Of a DNA stretch of 64,000 nucleotides, positions 1 to 11,114 are shown one piece after another. The stretch comes from Hymenopus coronatus. Lineage: Eukaryota > Arthropoda > Insecta > Mantodea > Hymenopodidae. The position numbers were made by a program, and so were the translations under genes. The stretch spans positions 32,535,509 to 32,599,508 of the forward strand of contig CM060886.1 in assembly GCA_030762935.1 (NCBI GenBank), in the 5' to 3' direction. The notes under the pieces are model-generated. The model had not been told where the DNA came from. It saw nothing but the letters and a program-made list of their open reading frames with translations, and ran no database searches. Position 1 is the stretch's first letter. Every line of letters begins with the position of its first letter.

Positions 1-743
1 GCTAATCAAGAAAAAATAGCAGAAATAGTCTTATTTCTTGCTGTATTGTTAGTAGAAGCGAAATAAGGGAGTACCATAGGTTAGCTAGTAGTTGCTATGT
101 GACTGATGTTCCTTTGTTTGTATGGACAGGAGTTGACAAATTCCTGTATGAGAAAAGTGTAAATTTTTCAAAGCTAAAACCAAGAAAAAGGAATATCTCA
201 AAAACTACCAACTCCACGAAAAAAATGTACATAACATAGATTATGTGTTTTAACGTGCTCTACATTTTTGTGCGTTAAGTCTTTGTCCATCTCTTACGGT
301 TTAGTAGTTATGAAAAGTTCATCCGGAATAAAGTAGTCTTTAGAGGCTATTCCCACAAAATTCAAAATATACATTTTATTTGTCAGATGAATAACTTCAA
401 TATACGATATTTTAATCAAAATCGTTAGAGCCATTTTCTAGAACATCAAAATTTTCGAAAAAAGTTCGATGTAAAGAGTAATTTGTGGTGGGGGGGATTT
501 TTCTCAAAATCTTCGTGTCGCATCCCAAGAAGATACTAAACTTAAATACCAAGTTTGGTATTTTACTGACTTTTCGTTTTTGAGTTATCGTGTTCACAGA
601 CACACGGACATACGGACACACACACACGGACGTTTTTCTGAAAATACGGTTTTTGGATACAGGGGACCCTAAAACATATATTTCCGGTGAAATCTCGGTT
701 TCGAATCTTTTGGTGGAGTGCATAGTGAGTATAGAGAAAGTAA
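1..743 (+). repeat. HER1, 5'-cut by window edge
   Basis: The copy begins inside the 5' part (GCTAATCAAGAAAAAATAGC) and runs through the G-rich box, CA microsatellite and CCGGTGAAATCTCGG block to AGAGAAAGTAA. The 3' hairpin is degenerate: the left arm has been lost and only GAGTATAGAGAAAG remains. It is followed, after three A residues, directly by HER2 in the same orientation. The peptide-like frames here are repeat-derived and not supported as genes. Confidence 0.88.
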
Positions 744-746
744 AAA

Positions 747-1583
747 TTGACGTGTTCCATTCACATGACATTCTCTATATCTCTGCAACAAATTATTGCT
801 AAAAAGTTTATGCTTCTATTTACTTCATGTTAATCGAGAACAAATTGGCTGAAATAGTCTTATTACTTACTTCCTTGTAAGTAGAGGTGAAATAAGAGAG
901 TACCATAGGTTAAAGTGATAATAAAAAGCTGTTTGGCTTTGTTTGTAGGGCGGGAGTTGACAAATTCCTGTATGAGAAAAGTATACATTTTTGAAGCTGA
1001 ACCCTATAATAAGGAATATCTCAAAAACGATAAACTCCACGAAAGAAAAATTATATGACATAAATTGTGTGTTTCATCACGACCTACAAGTTTTTGTGAA
1101 GTAAGTTTTGTCTATCTCTTACGCTTTACCAGTTATGCAAAATTTAATAAAAATCAATCAGAATAAAGGGGTCCTTACAGGCTATTCCTAGAGAATTTAA
1201 TATTTATATTTTATTTGGCATGTAAATATCTTAAATATAAGACATTTTAATCAAAATGATTAGAGCCATTCTTGAGAAAATCAAAAGTTTCGAAATTTTT
1301 TCCGTAGTTTGGGGTGGGGGGGTTTTTCTCAAAATGTTTGTGTCGCATCCCTGAATTATACTCATTTTTAATTTCAAGTTTGGTATTTTACCGACTTTTC
1401 GTTTTTGAATTATCGTGTTCACAGACACACGGACACACACACAGATCTTTTTCTGAAAATACTTTTTTTAGATACAGGAGACCCTAAAATGTCTATTTCC
1501 GGTGAAATCCCGGTATCGAATTTTTGGGTGTATTACACTATCTTCTCTATACATTATGTACATAGTACGTGTAGAGAAAGTAA
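747..1583 (+). repeat. HER2, near full length, module A
   Basis: The 5' end reads TTGACGTGTTCCATTCACAT, a slightly mutated family start, and lies immediately after the end of HER1, forming a head-to-tail pair. The copy ends GTAGAGAAAGTAA. The body is complete, including the G-rich box near 1311-1325 and a short CA run at about 1424-1442. Confidence 0.9.
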
Positions 1584-2289
1584 AAATGTATGTTAAAGCA
1601 TTGACAGTCAAAACATTAAACCTGACACTAGTTAAACCAGCATAAACAAATTTCGAAACATTAATTTCGATCAAATTCGCATCATTATCGGGTGGAATGC
1701 AATACTGCCTCTACCTACTTTAAGAAGGTGTTAGAGAAACAAATAAAATATTTCATATAGATGAAAATATCACAATAGGTCGAATATTCTCAGATGTATT
1801 GTTGCATATATTTATTTAAAGTAAATAATAGTGTTACATTAGATGTATATGTTAATCTGGCAGGTAAATATTGCATTTGAAATAAATGTAGAATAAAACG
1901 AAAATTATAGCTAGTCATTTGGTGAATGGTGATAGCCATTAATGCTTGGTGAATAATCCTCACTCTTAAGTCTCGAGATATATGACAATATTTTCATTAT
2001 TAATTAAAACACAGTAATCATATACAACAAAACTTAAGAGAATTAACTCTATTAAGCTTTCTATAAATGAGCTTCTTAGTATATACTTTATTTGCTTATG
2101 TGCATTGTGTTAGGAATTATAATTCGCATAATAATTTAAATTATTCTGTTCTTAATGTTAAGGATTTCTCCCTTTAAACTAAAATATATTAATCATATAT
2201 TAATTACAGATCACTAACACACCCAATATCATCTGTGCATATGTCACAACTATTTTCGGAATGATCTTCCAAATCTTCCTGTGCCCAAA
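1584..2289. other. AT-rich stretch, no gene seen
   Basis: This is low-GC sequence with many stops in all frames. I recognise no repeat family, RNA gene or coding similarity. It may be unique intergenic or intronic DNA, or an element too old to recognise by eye. Confidence 0.5.
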
Positions 2290-3130
2290 GAGTGCATACT
2301 GTAATACCAGCCAGTGGCAGGCTGAGGGCAGCCCGAGATGTGATAGACGTGTCCCTGTTCTCGGAGAGCACTTAACCACGTTCTGACGGGATTGTGGGTT
2401 TTTGCAGGATGGCGGGTGAGTGTTGGGGCTGTGGAGTGACGGGAGGAGGCAAGTGTTGCCCCTCGAGGTTACCTATCATGGTGCAACGGCCCTTGTGCAC
2501 CGCTGGTGTGAGTTTATCAAAATGTTTGTTTTGAGGTTTTAATTTTGAATCCAAGCAACTCTTGAAGGATTGTAAGGAGCTTGGCCGTAGCAGCTGTTGG
2601 AGGTGCTCCTTCGTTACCGGGGATGCCCGCAAGCCATGCGGGGAAGCCGTTATCGCCTGAAGCGGCGGTTTGTGGGATTGTAATTCCCAAGAGACTAACG
2701 AGGGCACTCCGATGGAATGGTAACCCTTCGTTGAATGTTGTTGCCCGACGCTTAATCTCGTCCTCCAGGTATGATAGACCAGAGACTTCGTGCAGGAGTC
2801 TCGTAGGAAAGCCACGAGGCGCCCGAAGACATCTATTCTGTACCTGCTGAAGCAACAGCAGACTGGAGTCTGCCGCCATACCTCAGATCTCACAGGCATA
2901 AATTAACAAGGGGACTATGAGAGACCTCAAAAGGCGCTACTTAAGGGGAACCGGCATCGTGGACTTCAGCATTGGGCTCAAGGAGGCCGTAGCCCCGACA
3001 CCTCAGTTCCCTGATGTGCTCCCCAAAAGTGACGCCCCTGTCAAGCTTCATCCCCAAGTAGATTATTTTACTGTAATACATTGACTTTCATACGCTCATA
3101 ATCGATCGGATGCCTGTTTAGACACTGATT
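2290..3130 (-). pseudogene. non-LTR retrotransposon 3' end (jockey-like RT C-terminus)
   Basis: Read on the minus strand, the peptide shows YLGMKLDRGVTFGEHI, then a region resembling the LQ-VQN-LR segment (LLLLQQVQNRCLRAPRGFP) and LSYLEDEIKRRA. These match the conserved order at the C-terminus of jockey/CR1-type LINE reverse transcriptase (thumb 'YLG..D..L....HI', then 'LQ..QN..LR', then a proline-rich tail). The frame is broken by stops, for example near 2898, and by frame changes. The GC content is clearly higher than in the flanks. The lower-coordinate part (about 2290-2516) would be the C-terminal tail and 3' UTR. No RT catalytic motif is present, so this is a 5'-truncated dead copy, typical of LINE insertion. 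It abuts HER3. Confidence 0.75.
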
Positions 3131-3136
3131 AAAAAA

Positions 3137-3676
3137 TTTGATGTGTTCCATTCACTTGATTTTCTCTATATCTCTGCAACAAATTATTTTTAAAAATCTT
3201 ATGCTTCTATTTACTTCATGGTAATTGAGAAAAATTAGCAGAAATAGTATTATTACTAACTTCCTTGTAAGTAGAAGCGAAATAATGCAGTACATAGGTT
3301 AAAGCGATAGTAGAAAGCTGGTTGCTATGTAACTGAAGTTCCTTTATTTGTATGGACAGGAGCTGATAAAATTCCTGTATGAGAAAAGTATAAGTTTATT
3401 AAAGCTGAAACCAACAAAAAGGAATATCTCAAAAACGATAAACTCACGAAAAAAAATGTATATTACTTAAATTGTGTGCTTTATTGCTTTCTTCATTTTT
3501 TCTGTAGTAAGTTTTTTGAGAAAATCAAAATTTTCGAAACTTTTTCAATGTAAAGGTTAGTTTGTGGTGAAGGGATTTTCTTTAAGATCTTCGTATCGTA
3601 TCCTCGGAAGATACTAATCATAAATACCATGTTTGGTATTTAACGGACTTTTGGTTTTAGTGCTATGCTGCCCTCA

Positions 3677-3738
<62 letters not shown>

Positions 3739-3897
3739 TAGACAGACAGATACACTCAGACATTTTTCTAAAAATGATTTTTTTTGATAAAGGGGGTCCT
3801 AAAACCTGTATTTCCAGTGAAATCTCGGTATCAAATTTTTGGGTGCATTACAATACCTTCCTTATACGCTATGTATATAGTACGTGCAGAGAAAATA
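3137..3897 (+). repeat. HER3, internally deleted
   Basis: The copy starts TTTGATGTGTTCCATTCACT and ends AGAGAAAATAA. About 170 bases of the standard body are missing near 3510, where the 'GTAAGTTTTTGTCC' segment runs directly into TTTGAGAAAATC. It carries the longest CA run in the family in this window. Confidence 0.88.
3678..3733. repeat. (CA)n microsatellite in HER3
   Basis: About 28 perfect CA units sit at the position where every HER carries a short CA/GACACAC tract. This is local expansion of an inherited seed rather than an independent microsatellite. Confidence 0.95.
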
Positions 3898-4686
3898 AAA
3901 ATCAGTGTCTAAAAATAAAAAGTGTAGTAATTTCATTGTTATTTCACTTCAAGAAGGTGTATTTTGAATATTAAAATAATATGAGCTATAGGACACAAAT
4001 TATATACCTTACTGATATTTAAGTTAGTAGTTTTTGAACCCGGATACACTATTATTAGGGGATGCTATGTAGCGCGAAATGTTCATAAATCTTGTACTCT
4101 CGTATTTTCATGTTTCACAACTTCCAAATCACATATTAATGTATTTTAAAAATGCAATAAAATCCGAAATTGACTCGAAATGCGAAAATTATACTAAAAT
4201 GTGATATAAATACGACATTGGCGATTTTTTAAAATTTACTCCCTTTATTTCTTCATTTTGTTCCAGAAATTGAATCTGATGAGTTTGTGCACCCTTGAAA
4301 TGTTTATGATTCTGGTGCACTTGTCCACCGTACTGATCTGGAATGCGGAACTAATTCCCTCATCTGTTTGTAAAATGCATATTATAAGTTGAAGTTAGTA
4401 TACAAAAATAAATCAATTTCATAGTTATCAAATTTAAATAACAATCATATTTTCTTGTTGAGAAATATTAAAGAAAGGGACTCTAGTTACAAAAAGTTGT
4501 GCATAAATCTGCATACAAAAACGAGCATAAAAAATCATGGCTCAAATTAGGATACTGGCCTTATGTATACATTATTGGTATTTGATATTTATCTTATATG
4601 CTTTCTATTTGTCAACAATATTTTATTATTTTGTCATTGTTGTGAGTATCAGCGTCATTTTATTGAGAGTTTAGTTCCCGTTTACT
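3898..4686. other. AT-rich stretch, no gene seen
   Basis: No recognised gene or repeat. One small frame on the opposite side of the TIR boundary is not conserved with anything I know. Confidence 0.5.
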
Positions 4687-5320
4687 ATTATCGGTGAGAA
4701 ATTTCCTTGTGATTGACACTTGTGAGGTGTGCCGTCTGCTGGTTGCGGCTCGTCAGGTTGCTGACCAATCATAGTGTAGGAATACATAACCGCCAGAGAC
4801 GTGACGTCATCGGCGTTGCGAAAACTACGTGGTTCAGTGGAAATTTACGCGCGCCTTCTCATGTATTACTGGTCAATTGTTTGCAATCTGATTGTTTGAT
4901 TTCATTCTGTGAAATGTTCGGTTGTGTTATACACAGTGACTCCTTAAGGATTTACATTTATAAACGTGTACCTTTTACATATCGCAGACATTGATCTTGT
5001 TCTCATCCTAGAACTACCACGAGAGACATTGTGATTTGAAAATGTCTTCAAGTTGAGCTTACTTTTGCCGAAACAATAAAACTTTTCCGTTTAGTGAAAT
5101 ACAGGACCCAATGTGGAAAGGAATATATGAGGTAACTAGTGAGAAAGGGGGAAAAATAGTTCAACATATGAGAGATATGCATGGAGAGAAGAAGGCATTT
5201 TAGAGGAAGCAGAGGAACGTTTGTCGCTGCAGACGGTCAGGGAGTAAATGTGGCAACAGCGCACCGAGGAGGCCACGTGTCAGCAGAATGTCAATCACAA
5301 GGTAATTTCTCACCGATAAT
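4687..5320. mobile_element. TIR element of unknown superfamily, about 634 bp
   Basis: The stretch is bounded by 32-bp imperfect terminal inverted repeats at 4687-4718 (ATTATCGGTGAGAAATTTCC) and 5289-5320 (ending TTTCTCACCGATAAT), with one clear mismatch (TTTCC versus TTACC). The interior is richer in GC and CpG than the flanks (for example GACGTGACGTCATCGGCGTT). A short frame at about 5041-5204 on the plus strand is interrupted by a stop four codons after its ATG; I do not recognise it. The terminal sequence ATTA/TAAT may include a short TA or ATTA target duplication. This could be a MITE or a deleted DNA transposon. No transposase is seen. Confidence 0.72.
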
Positions 5321-6027
5321 AATATTGTGTTATTAATGTCACATTAAAACGTTTCTGTTTATCAGAATCAATTTAAGTTATGTTTTTCTTCCAAATGCTA
5401 TAAAATGCTAAATTGAAATGCACAAATAAAAATGCTACATTTCTTATTTCAAAATGCTATAAATCACCACACCTATTATAACAGAAGTGTATTCATGTAT
5501 GTATAGTACAATCGACTACATGAAATTGTGCCATTATAATGTGCATTACTGTTTAAGAGAAATATATAACAACCCTCTGTACCTTCCAAGCCTACCTGGT
5601 TATAGTACGATACTTAATAGTTGCTTCCTCACACTTTCGTTCACTTAGAGTCTAAAACCAAAATGTTTGTTATATCAAACCGATACGGACTGGTGTTGAT
5701 CATCAGTGAAATATTTTAGAATAAATAATTCAAGCCCTCACTTCTACATCTACAATTGTGTTAGTACACCAGCTTTTACTGCAATGCTAGGAATTGTTCA
5801 TGTCGAATTGCATCTTAAGGTGATCAGATATGAATTCAACCAATAAGAGATTAGCTCACCCAGGAGTGCAGTACAGATAAGGCATTTCAACAAACACTAT
5901 AGGACACCAAAGCATCTGCAGGCTTTGTACACCAAACTGGGCATGATGTTTACAGAACTCTGAAAAACAGGTACCCAGTGCTTGCCAGATGGAAGGAAAC
6001 ACATTACATTAATTTAAACCAGATTCA
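5321..6027. other. AT-rich stretch, no gene seen
   Basis: No recognisable gene or repeat family. Confidence 0.5.
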
Positions 6028-6213
6028 GATCTCATTATTTAGAGTTTTCATTTGTTTCTATGACCGTTATTTGCAGAGACACTTTAGGTTTTTTCCAGAA
6101 CATAAAGTGCACACCTTGCAGCGGCAAACAACTGCTGACTAATAGTGGAGTTGTCCTATCACTTTCAAACCAAAAGTAAGTCAACGCATAAACAGGTTCC
6201 ACTTTCGCTTGTC
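6028..6213 (+). repeat. diverged direct duplication, unit 1
   Basis: This runs from GATCTCATTATTT to ACTTTCGCTTGTC. It is paired with 6250-6453: both contain, in the same order, a GAACATAAA segment, a GCAGC(A/G)(A/G)CAA segment, 'CTTTCAAACCA(A/G)AAGTA' and 'TCAACGC'. Confidence 0.75.
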
Positions 6214-6249
6214 ATTTGTTTGGGAAGTCATTCATTTACACCAGTAATA

Positions 6250-6453
6250 GATCTCATTATTTGGAACATATTTTGTATCCTTTTGTTGCAATGACTATTT
6301 TGAGCTTAAATATTTTATGTTTTTTGTGAACATAAAACACACATGTTTGCAACGTTGCAGCAACAAATCACCGCTAAATGGATACGGGGGTGACACTCTC
6401 CCTTTCAAACCAGAAGTAGTTCAACGCGGCAACAAGTTTCACTTTCGCTTGTC
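6250..6453 (+). repeat. diverged direct duplication, unit 2
   Basis: Second unit of the pair with 6028-6213, sharing the same start and end blocks but with several small indels. Only 36 bases separate the units. The origin (old tandem duplication or two copies of an unknown repeat) is not decided by the sequence. Confidence 0.75.
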
Positions 6454-6734
6454 GTTACCGGACGCCGGTTCTCACTAACCTACCTTGACCTAACAGCGTT
6501 GCCTGTCTACAATCACACTACGTGTGCAAAACTGTGTTAGGAAATTATTTTACTATTATTTCAAATTTCTGTATGATGTAATTTAATTACTGCCAAAACT
6601 ACTTCAAAAATATGTTATTCCACCCTTCTTACAAGTAATAAACATTTAGACATTCTCGTAGAATGAACCTCTATTTTGTAAAATCAATAAACAAGAACTG
6701 TAATTATTCTTTGTGGTTTATACCTCTATAAAGT

Positions 6735-7755
6735 ACATCTCAGGAGTTTCTGGAAAATAAGTACCAGCTTGGAAAAAAGGACACAAACGATGTTTTCAAA
6801 TCATTTATTTGCACATGAAATGGCACTGCTTAACAAATTTTTCGATATTCTTGACACCATTGACAGGGATTTGTCATACCACGGAATTAACATTTGCATG
6901 CGTGCTTCAAAGAAAGCTGCCGCCAGTGAAGACAGCCACTGCTGAATACCGTGTTTGGCAACGTCAAATTCCTTCCTCCGAACTCACGCTTCAGATTCAA
7001 GAATAAGTGGTTGTTAGAAGGCGCGAAATCGGGCTGTACGACTAGTGATTGAACTTCTCCTAACCAAATTGTTAAATATGGTTTTGTGCGACATCAGCAG
7101 CATGGGATTGTTATAAAGCAATATGATGCCTTGACTGAGCATTCCATAACTTTTGTTTTGAATTGTGCGCCGAAGATTTAACAATGTTTATCGTATCGTA
7201 CCGTATTGATAGTTGCATCTCTTGAAGGAACTCAACAAGTAGAATGCTTCATCAGTTCCCAGAACACAGTACACACTATTTTTCGTGCTGACAATATAAT
7301 TTTGAAATTTTGTTATTCGGAGATCCTGTGTCTCCACCCCATCGACTGTTGTTCTGATTCTGGACAAACCCAAGTTTCATCACCGGTCACTACGTCATCA
7401 CGGTTTTGGGTATCCAGGTGCTCCGTCTTGTGGTCAATGCGCTTTGGGACAATCTCATGCAAACCATTTTTTGAAATATGTGGAAACACATTAGAAATCA
7501 TTCTTATTGTGAACCATTGCCTATTTCACTTGCTCAACAAACCATTAGGTACAACAGAAGGCCACCCACTCCGTACTTCTCAGGAACTTTGGATCATCCG
7601 TTCTACTGTCTAACTCACTTTCTCACCATTCCATCTGTCATTACATTTTAACCATACATTTATATAAACTGGCGATAAATTTCCACTGGTTACCTTCAAA
7701 AACCGTAGTACGGAATGCACTTCACAGCGGCGGGATCAGAAATTATGTTAAACAT
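6735..7755 (-). pseudogene. mariner transposase remnant (DD34D type), heavily decayed
   Basis: Minus-strand fragments appear in the order expected for a mariner transposase. They are: an N-terminal part from the ATG at 7753-7755 with PVEIYRQFI and NVMTDGMVRK; then VVTGDETWVCPESEQQSMGW, holding the first catalytic Asp; a TVFW/ATINTVRY block; QPDFAPSNNHLFLNLKREFG, the region of the third catalytic residue; and a C-terminal AGTYFPET-like end near 6745-6775. In the third block the motif reads APSNNHLF, so the catalytic Asp has become Asn. Many stops and frameshifts separate the blocks, and the second-Asp (HDN) segment is missing or unreadable. The usual family length is about 345 residues, so this copy is near full length but dead. 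Flanking sequence up to about 7915 may be its 5' UTR and TIR. Confidence 0.82.
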
Positions 7756-8078
7756 TTTGAAAGATCACTAACAACTGTAAACACAACACGATCCGGCTGT
7801 TAATGGTATCAGTGTACAGACAATCAACCAGAGAGACGAGTGCACTTGCGTGGAACTGCGAAACAAGCATTGCGGTGACTACAGAACAAAATGGAACATT
7901 CCGGGCAGGTCTCGTAGTATCCTTACATCCTGAATTTTCTTACGTAGTGCTTCTGCACTATAAAGACAGCGAGTGATTGAAGCAAAAAATACTTTAGTCC
8001 AAAAATTCTTTGAGGCTATATATAGACAAAAAGGTTATTCTGTGATAACACAAAAGTGGATCAGATCCAAAAATTCGC
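7756..8078. other. mariner 5' flank and unassigned sequence
   Basis: The part next to 7756 probably is the 5' untranslated region of the mariner remnant. The rest to 8078 shows no gene. I could not define a terminal inverted repeat. Confidence 0.45.
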
Positions 8079-8355
8079 CCGCCGTGGTGTAATGTTGCCA
8101 TGATAACTTCATATACCCAAGGTCGCGGGTTCCAACCCGGCGGAGGACGGTGGAGTTTTTTTAAGGTGTAAAAATCCTTAGCATGACTTCCTTCGGAAGG
8201 AAAGTAAACCGGTTGGTCCCGTGTCGTAGATTTACGGCACGTAAAAGAACCTCAAGCTTGATAGAGAGGTTTCTATGCAAATGTCTTTCACGCCCAGTAT
8301 AGAATGGGATGCTGAAAACCACAGCAGCTAAAGAGCGTCCATAAATAAAACTCAA
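8079..8355 (+). mobile_element. SINE A copy (tRNA-headed)
   Basis: The head CCGCCGTGGTGTAATGTTGC resembles an RNA polymerase III A box and is followed by the B-box-like GGTTCCAACCC about 45 bases later. The body then has ACTTCCTTCGGAAGGAAAGT, GATTTACGGCACGTAAAAGA and AGTATAGAATGGGATGCTGA, shared with 16585-16815, 59902-60165 and, more distantly, 10561-10895. It is transcribed by pol III if intact and mobilised by a LINE in trans; no tail duplication is obvious here. Confidence 0.82.
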
Positions 8356-8912
8356 TTTCTTTTCGCAACGAAACTTTAGCAGTTTGGTTCACACATAAAT
8401 AAAGAATAAATCTTTAACAAATTCGGATTTTTATACTGTCATAAACGTATAGTTTTATACAATCGATTTAAACAGAAGAACTAACTAGCAGGAGTAGATA
8501 GGTTTTCCATAATGCTTTAGAAGAAAGCATATCATCCTCAATCTGACCCCCATCAAGTATGTTTTGTCATGGGAGGTCCAAGTACGAGCATAGAGCTGAT
8601 CTCATTGCCTCGAGTATCGTATTCTCTTGTGGTTCATCGGATTTTCATGAAACCACAAAGGCCTTTGGGCGTAATGCTTGAATGGGCGACGAGGTATTCA
8701 TTCACACATTCATTCAGTTACCCTTCTACTAACTCATTTACTGCATTGCTAGCTGGTTCTGCTTTACCACTCATACAGCCGCTGTCCCCCAAATCCATAA
8801 CGTTGCGGGAACCACAATTGCTTTCATTTCAGTTCATTTGTTTCCAGCTCTAAAGCAAGTAAAGTGTGCTTCACAGTTTTGAGGACTTCTGAAGCACAAT
8901 GTTTTTAAAAAA
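8356..8912. other. no gene seen
   Basis: No recognised element. A 94-codon frame at 8569-8853 has no family signature that I can identify, and nothing else supports it as a gene. Confidence 0.45.
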
Positions 8913-9529
8913 TCTGATGTTACATTCACATGACTTTCTCTAGCTGCTCTACAAACTCCTACAAAAAATTCTTCTTCTTTGTACACAATGCTAATCGAGA
9001 TAAATATTAGCAGAATATTCTTATTACTTAATTCCTGTCTGAGAAAAGTTTAAGTACTTCACAATTGAAACCAATAATAAGGAATATCTTGGAAACGGTT
9101 ACCTCCACAACAAAAATGCAAAGAACATAACTTGTGTGCTTTGTCGTGATGAACACGTTTTGTGTGGTGAGATTTTTTCTATCTCTAACAGTTTAGTAGT
9201 TAAGCAAAATTCGGCAAAATTCATCTAGAATAAAGAGGTCTTCAGAGGATATTCCCAAAAAAATCGAGATATACATTTTATTTCGAACATAAATAGTTTT
9301 AATATACTGGATTTTAAACAAATTCGTTAGAGGCACTTTTAAGAAAATCAAAATTTTCGAAATATTTTCCATGTGAAGGGTAGTTTGTGGTGGGGGGATT
9401 TTTTTTAAAATCTTCGTGTCACATCCTTGGAAGATACTAAACCTAAATACCAAATTTGGTATTTAACAGTCTTTTCGTTTTGGGTTATGCTGTCCACAGA
9501 CACACACACACAGACCTTTTTTTTAAAAA
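8913..9529 (+). repeat. HER4, module B, 3' truncated
   Basis: The copy starts TCTGATGTTACATTCACATG with the B-type CTAGCTGCTCTACAAACTCC. About 190 bases of the B body are missing after CTTATTACTTAATTCC, where it jumps to TGTCTGAGAAAAG. The copy stops after the CA tract at TTTTTTTTAAAAA and is followed at once by HER5, so the conserved 3' block and hairpin are absent. Confidence 0.88.
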
Positions 9530-10380
9530 TCTGATGTTTTACACTCACATGACTTTCTCTAGCTGCTCTACAAACCTCCTACAAAAGATTCTTCTTCTTT
9601 GTACACAATGCTAATCGAGATAAATATTAGCAGAATGTCCTTATTACTTAGTTCCTTATAAGTAGAAGAGAACAAGGGAATGCGCTATGTTAAAGTGATT
9701 GTCAAATGTTTTAACAGCTATCGTCATGCGATTGTCAATGCAAATCACTTCTTTGCTTGGCCAGGAGTAGAACAAAAGAAAAACGGACACTTCCTGTCTG
9801 AGAAAATCTAAGTACTTCACAATTGAAACCAGTAACATCTCGGAAACCGTTAACTCCACCACAAAAACGTAAAGGACATAAGCTGTGTGTTTTGAGGTGT
9901 AATGAGCTTTTTCTATCTCTTACGGTTTAGCAGTTAAGCAAAATTCATCCAAAATAAAGAGCTCTTCAGAGACTTTTCCCAAAAAGTTCGAGATATACAT
10001 TTTATCTCGGACATAAATAGTTTTAATATACGGGATTTTAATCAAAATCTTTAGAGCAACTTTTAAGAAAATCAAAATTTTCGAAATGTTTTCCACGTAA
10101 AGGGTAATTTGTGGTAGGGGGATGTTTTTGAAAATATTCGTGTCGCATCCTTGGAAGATACTAAACCTAAATACCAAGTTTGGTATTTAACGGTCAACAC
10201 GCACACACACACAGACAGGCAGAAACACACACACACACGGACCTTTTTTTAAAAATGCTTTTTTCGGACTCAGGGAACCCCAAAACATATATTTCCGGTG
10301 AAATCTTGGTATCGAATTTTTGGGTGCATTACAATACTTCTCTATCTCTATGTACATTGTAAACTCTATGTAAAATACAT
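9530..10380 (+). repeat. HER5, module B
   Basis: The copy starts TCTGATGTTTTACACTCACA inside what would be the A-tract of HER4. It carries the full B body (CTTCTTTGCTTGGCCAGGAG near 9750), the G-rich box, CA tract and GGTGAAATCTTGGTATCG. The terminal hairpin is altered: CTATCTCTATGTACATTGTA is followed by a second small palindrome CTCTATGTAAAATACATAGAG, so the exact end is uncertain. Confidence 0.87.
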
Positions 10381-10511
10381 AGAGTTCCTAAATATGAACT
10401 ATTCAAGCATTCATTGAGAGATAAATTATTTTAAAGAGATATAGTTATTCTTGAACGCTTAGAGCCGCACCAAAATGCGCTTAAAGGGTAAATATGTTAT
10501 AACAATTGTAC

Positions 10512-10560
10512 GCCTTACTACGAGAGAGAGAGAGGGGGAGGGAAAGAAAGAGAGAGAGTG
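10512..10560 (+). repeat. (GA)n-rich tract
   Basis: Short purine-rich run (GAGAGAGAGAGAGGGGGAGG and GAGAGAGAG) just upstream of a SINE A copy. Confidence 0.8.
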
Positions 10561-10895
10561 TGTTGTATTGGTTATCCTGACAACTTGATATACCCAAGGT
10601 TCATACCCGGTGGAGGACGATGATTTTTTCGGCCGTAAAAATCCCTAACACGACTTCCTTCGGAAGGGAACTAATTCCGATGGTCTCGTATCTATATTAA
10701 CGCCACGTAAAAATCCCTAACGCGACTTCCTTGGGAAGGGAACTAATTCCGATGGTCTCGTATCTATATTAGCGCCACGTAAAAGAACCTAAAGCCTAAT
10801 AAAGAGGGCTCTCAACGAAATTAAAGGTTCTTTCATGCCCAGTATAGAATGGGACGCTGAGAACCGCAGTAATTACAGAGCATCCATAATTTCAT
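10561..10895 (+). mobile_element. SINE A relative with internal tandem duplication
   Basis: The head is decayed (TTGGTTATCCTGACAACTTG, B-box remnant AGGTTCATACCC). The body contains two adjacent copies of a 72-bp unit, at 10637-10708 and 10709-10780. Each runs from AAAAATCCCTAAC to CGCCACGT and they differ by only a few bases. The downstream part AGTATAGAATGGGACGCTGA matches other SINE A copies. Confidence 0.8.
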
Positions 10896-10924
10896 TTTGG
10901 TGTTTAACATTATTATTTGTAGTT

Positions 10925-11085
10925 TTTAACACCCACTTTACTATTTGTGGCACCGCAGGCGATGACCCTGGTGATACATGAAATGTAGATGGAGCACCGG
11001 TAGAATGCGATGGCGGAGGAAACCGGGGAAGGCTCTGTCCACCACAAATCTCACATGCGGTCTCTTGGGATCAAACCTGGACATT
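10925..11085 (-). mobile_element. SINE B copy, head truncated
   Basis: On the minus strand this matches 60209-60440: ATGTGAGATTTGTGGTGGAC, the purine/pyrimidine block equivalent to GGTTTCCTCCGCCATCGCAT, GGTGCTCCATCTACATTTCA and a HACACC-type tail. Only the region around the B box is left of the tRNA-like head. Confidence 0.78.
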
Positions 11086-11114
11086 TTGTGTGTCTGTGTT
11101 GAAGAACTTAAATG

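Noticed and set aside
590..802. Recurrent 60-110 codon frames with THTHTH and GDPKTYISGEISVSNF
   Set aside because: They are translations of the HER microsatellite and conserved block; frame and length vary from copy to copy. Kept only as a statistical question under findings.
2581..2850. 89-codon plus-strand frame (MAVAAVGGAPSLPG...)
   Set aside because: Antisense shadow of the LINE reverse-transcriptase tail.
3678..3733. CRISPR-like or regular spaced repeat array
   Set aside because: Simple CA microsatellite; no spacer-repeat structure anywhere in the window.
7206..7613. 135-codon plus-strand frame
   Set aside because: Antisense of the mariner remnant at 6735-7755; the minus strand carries the GDETW motif.
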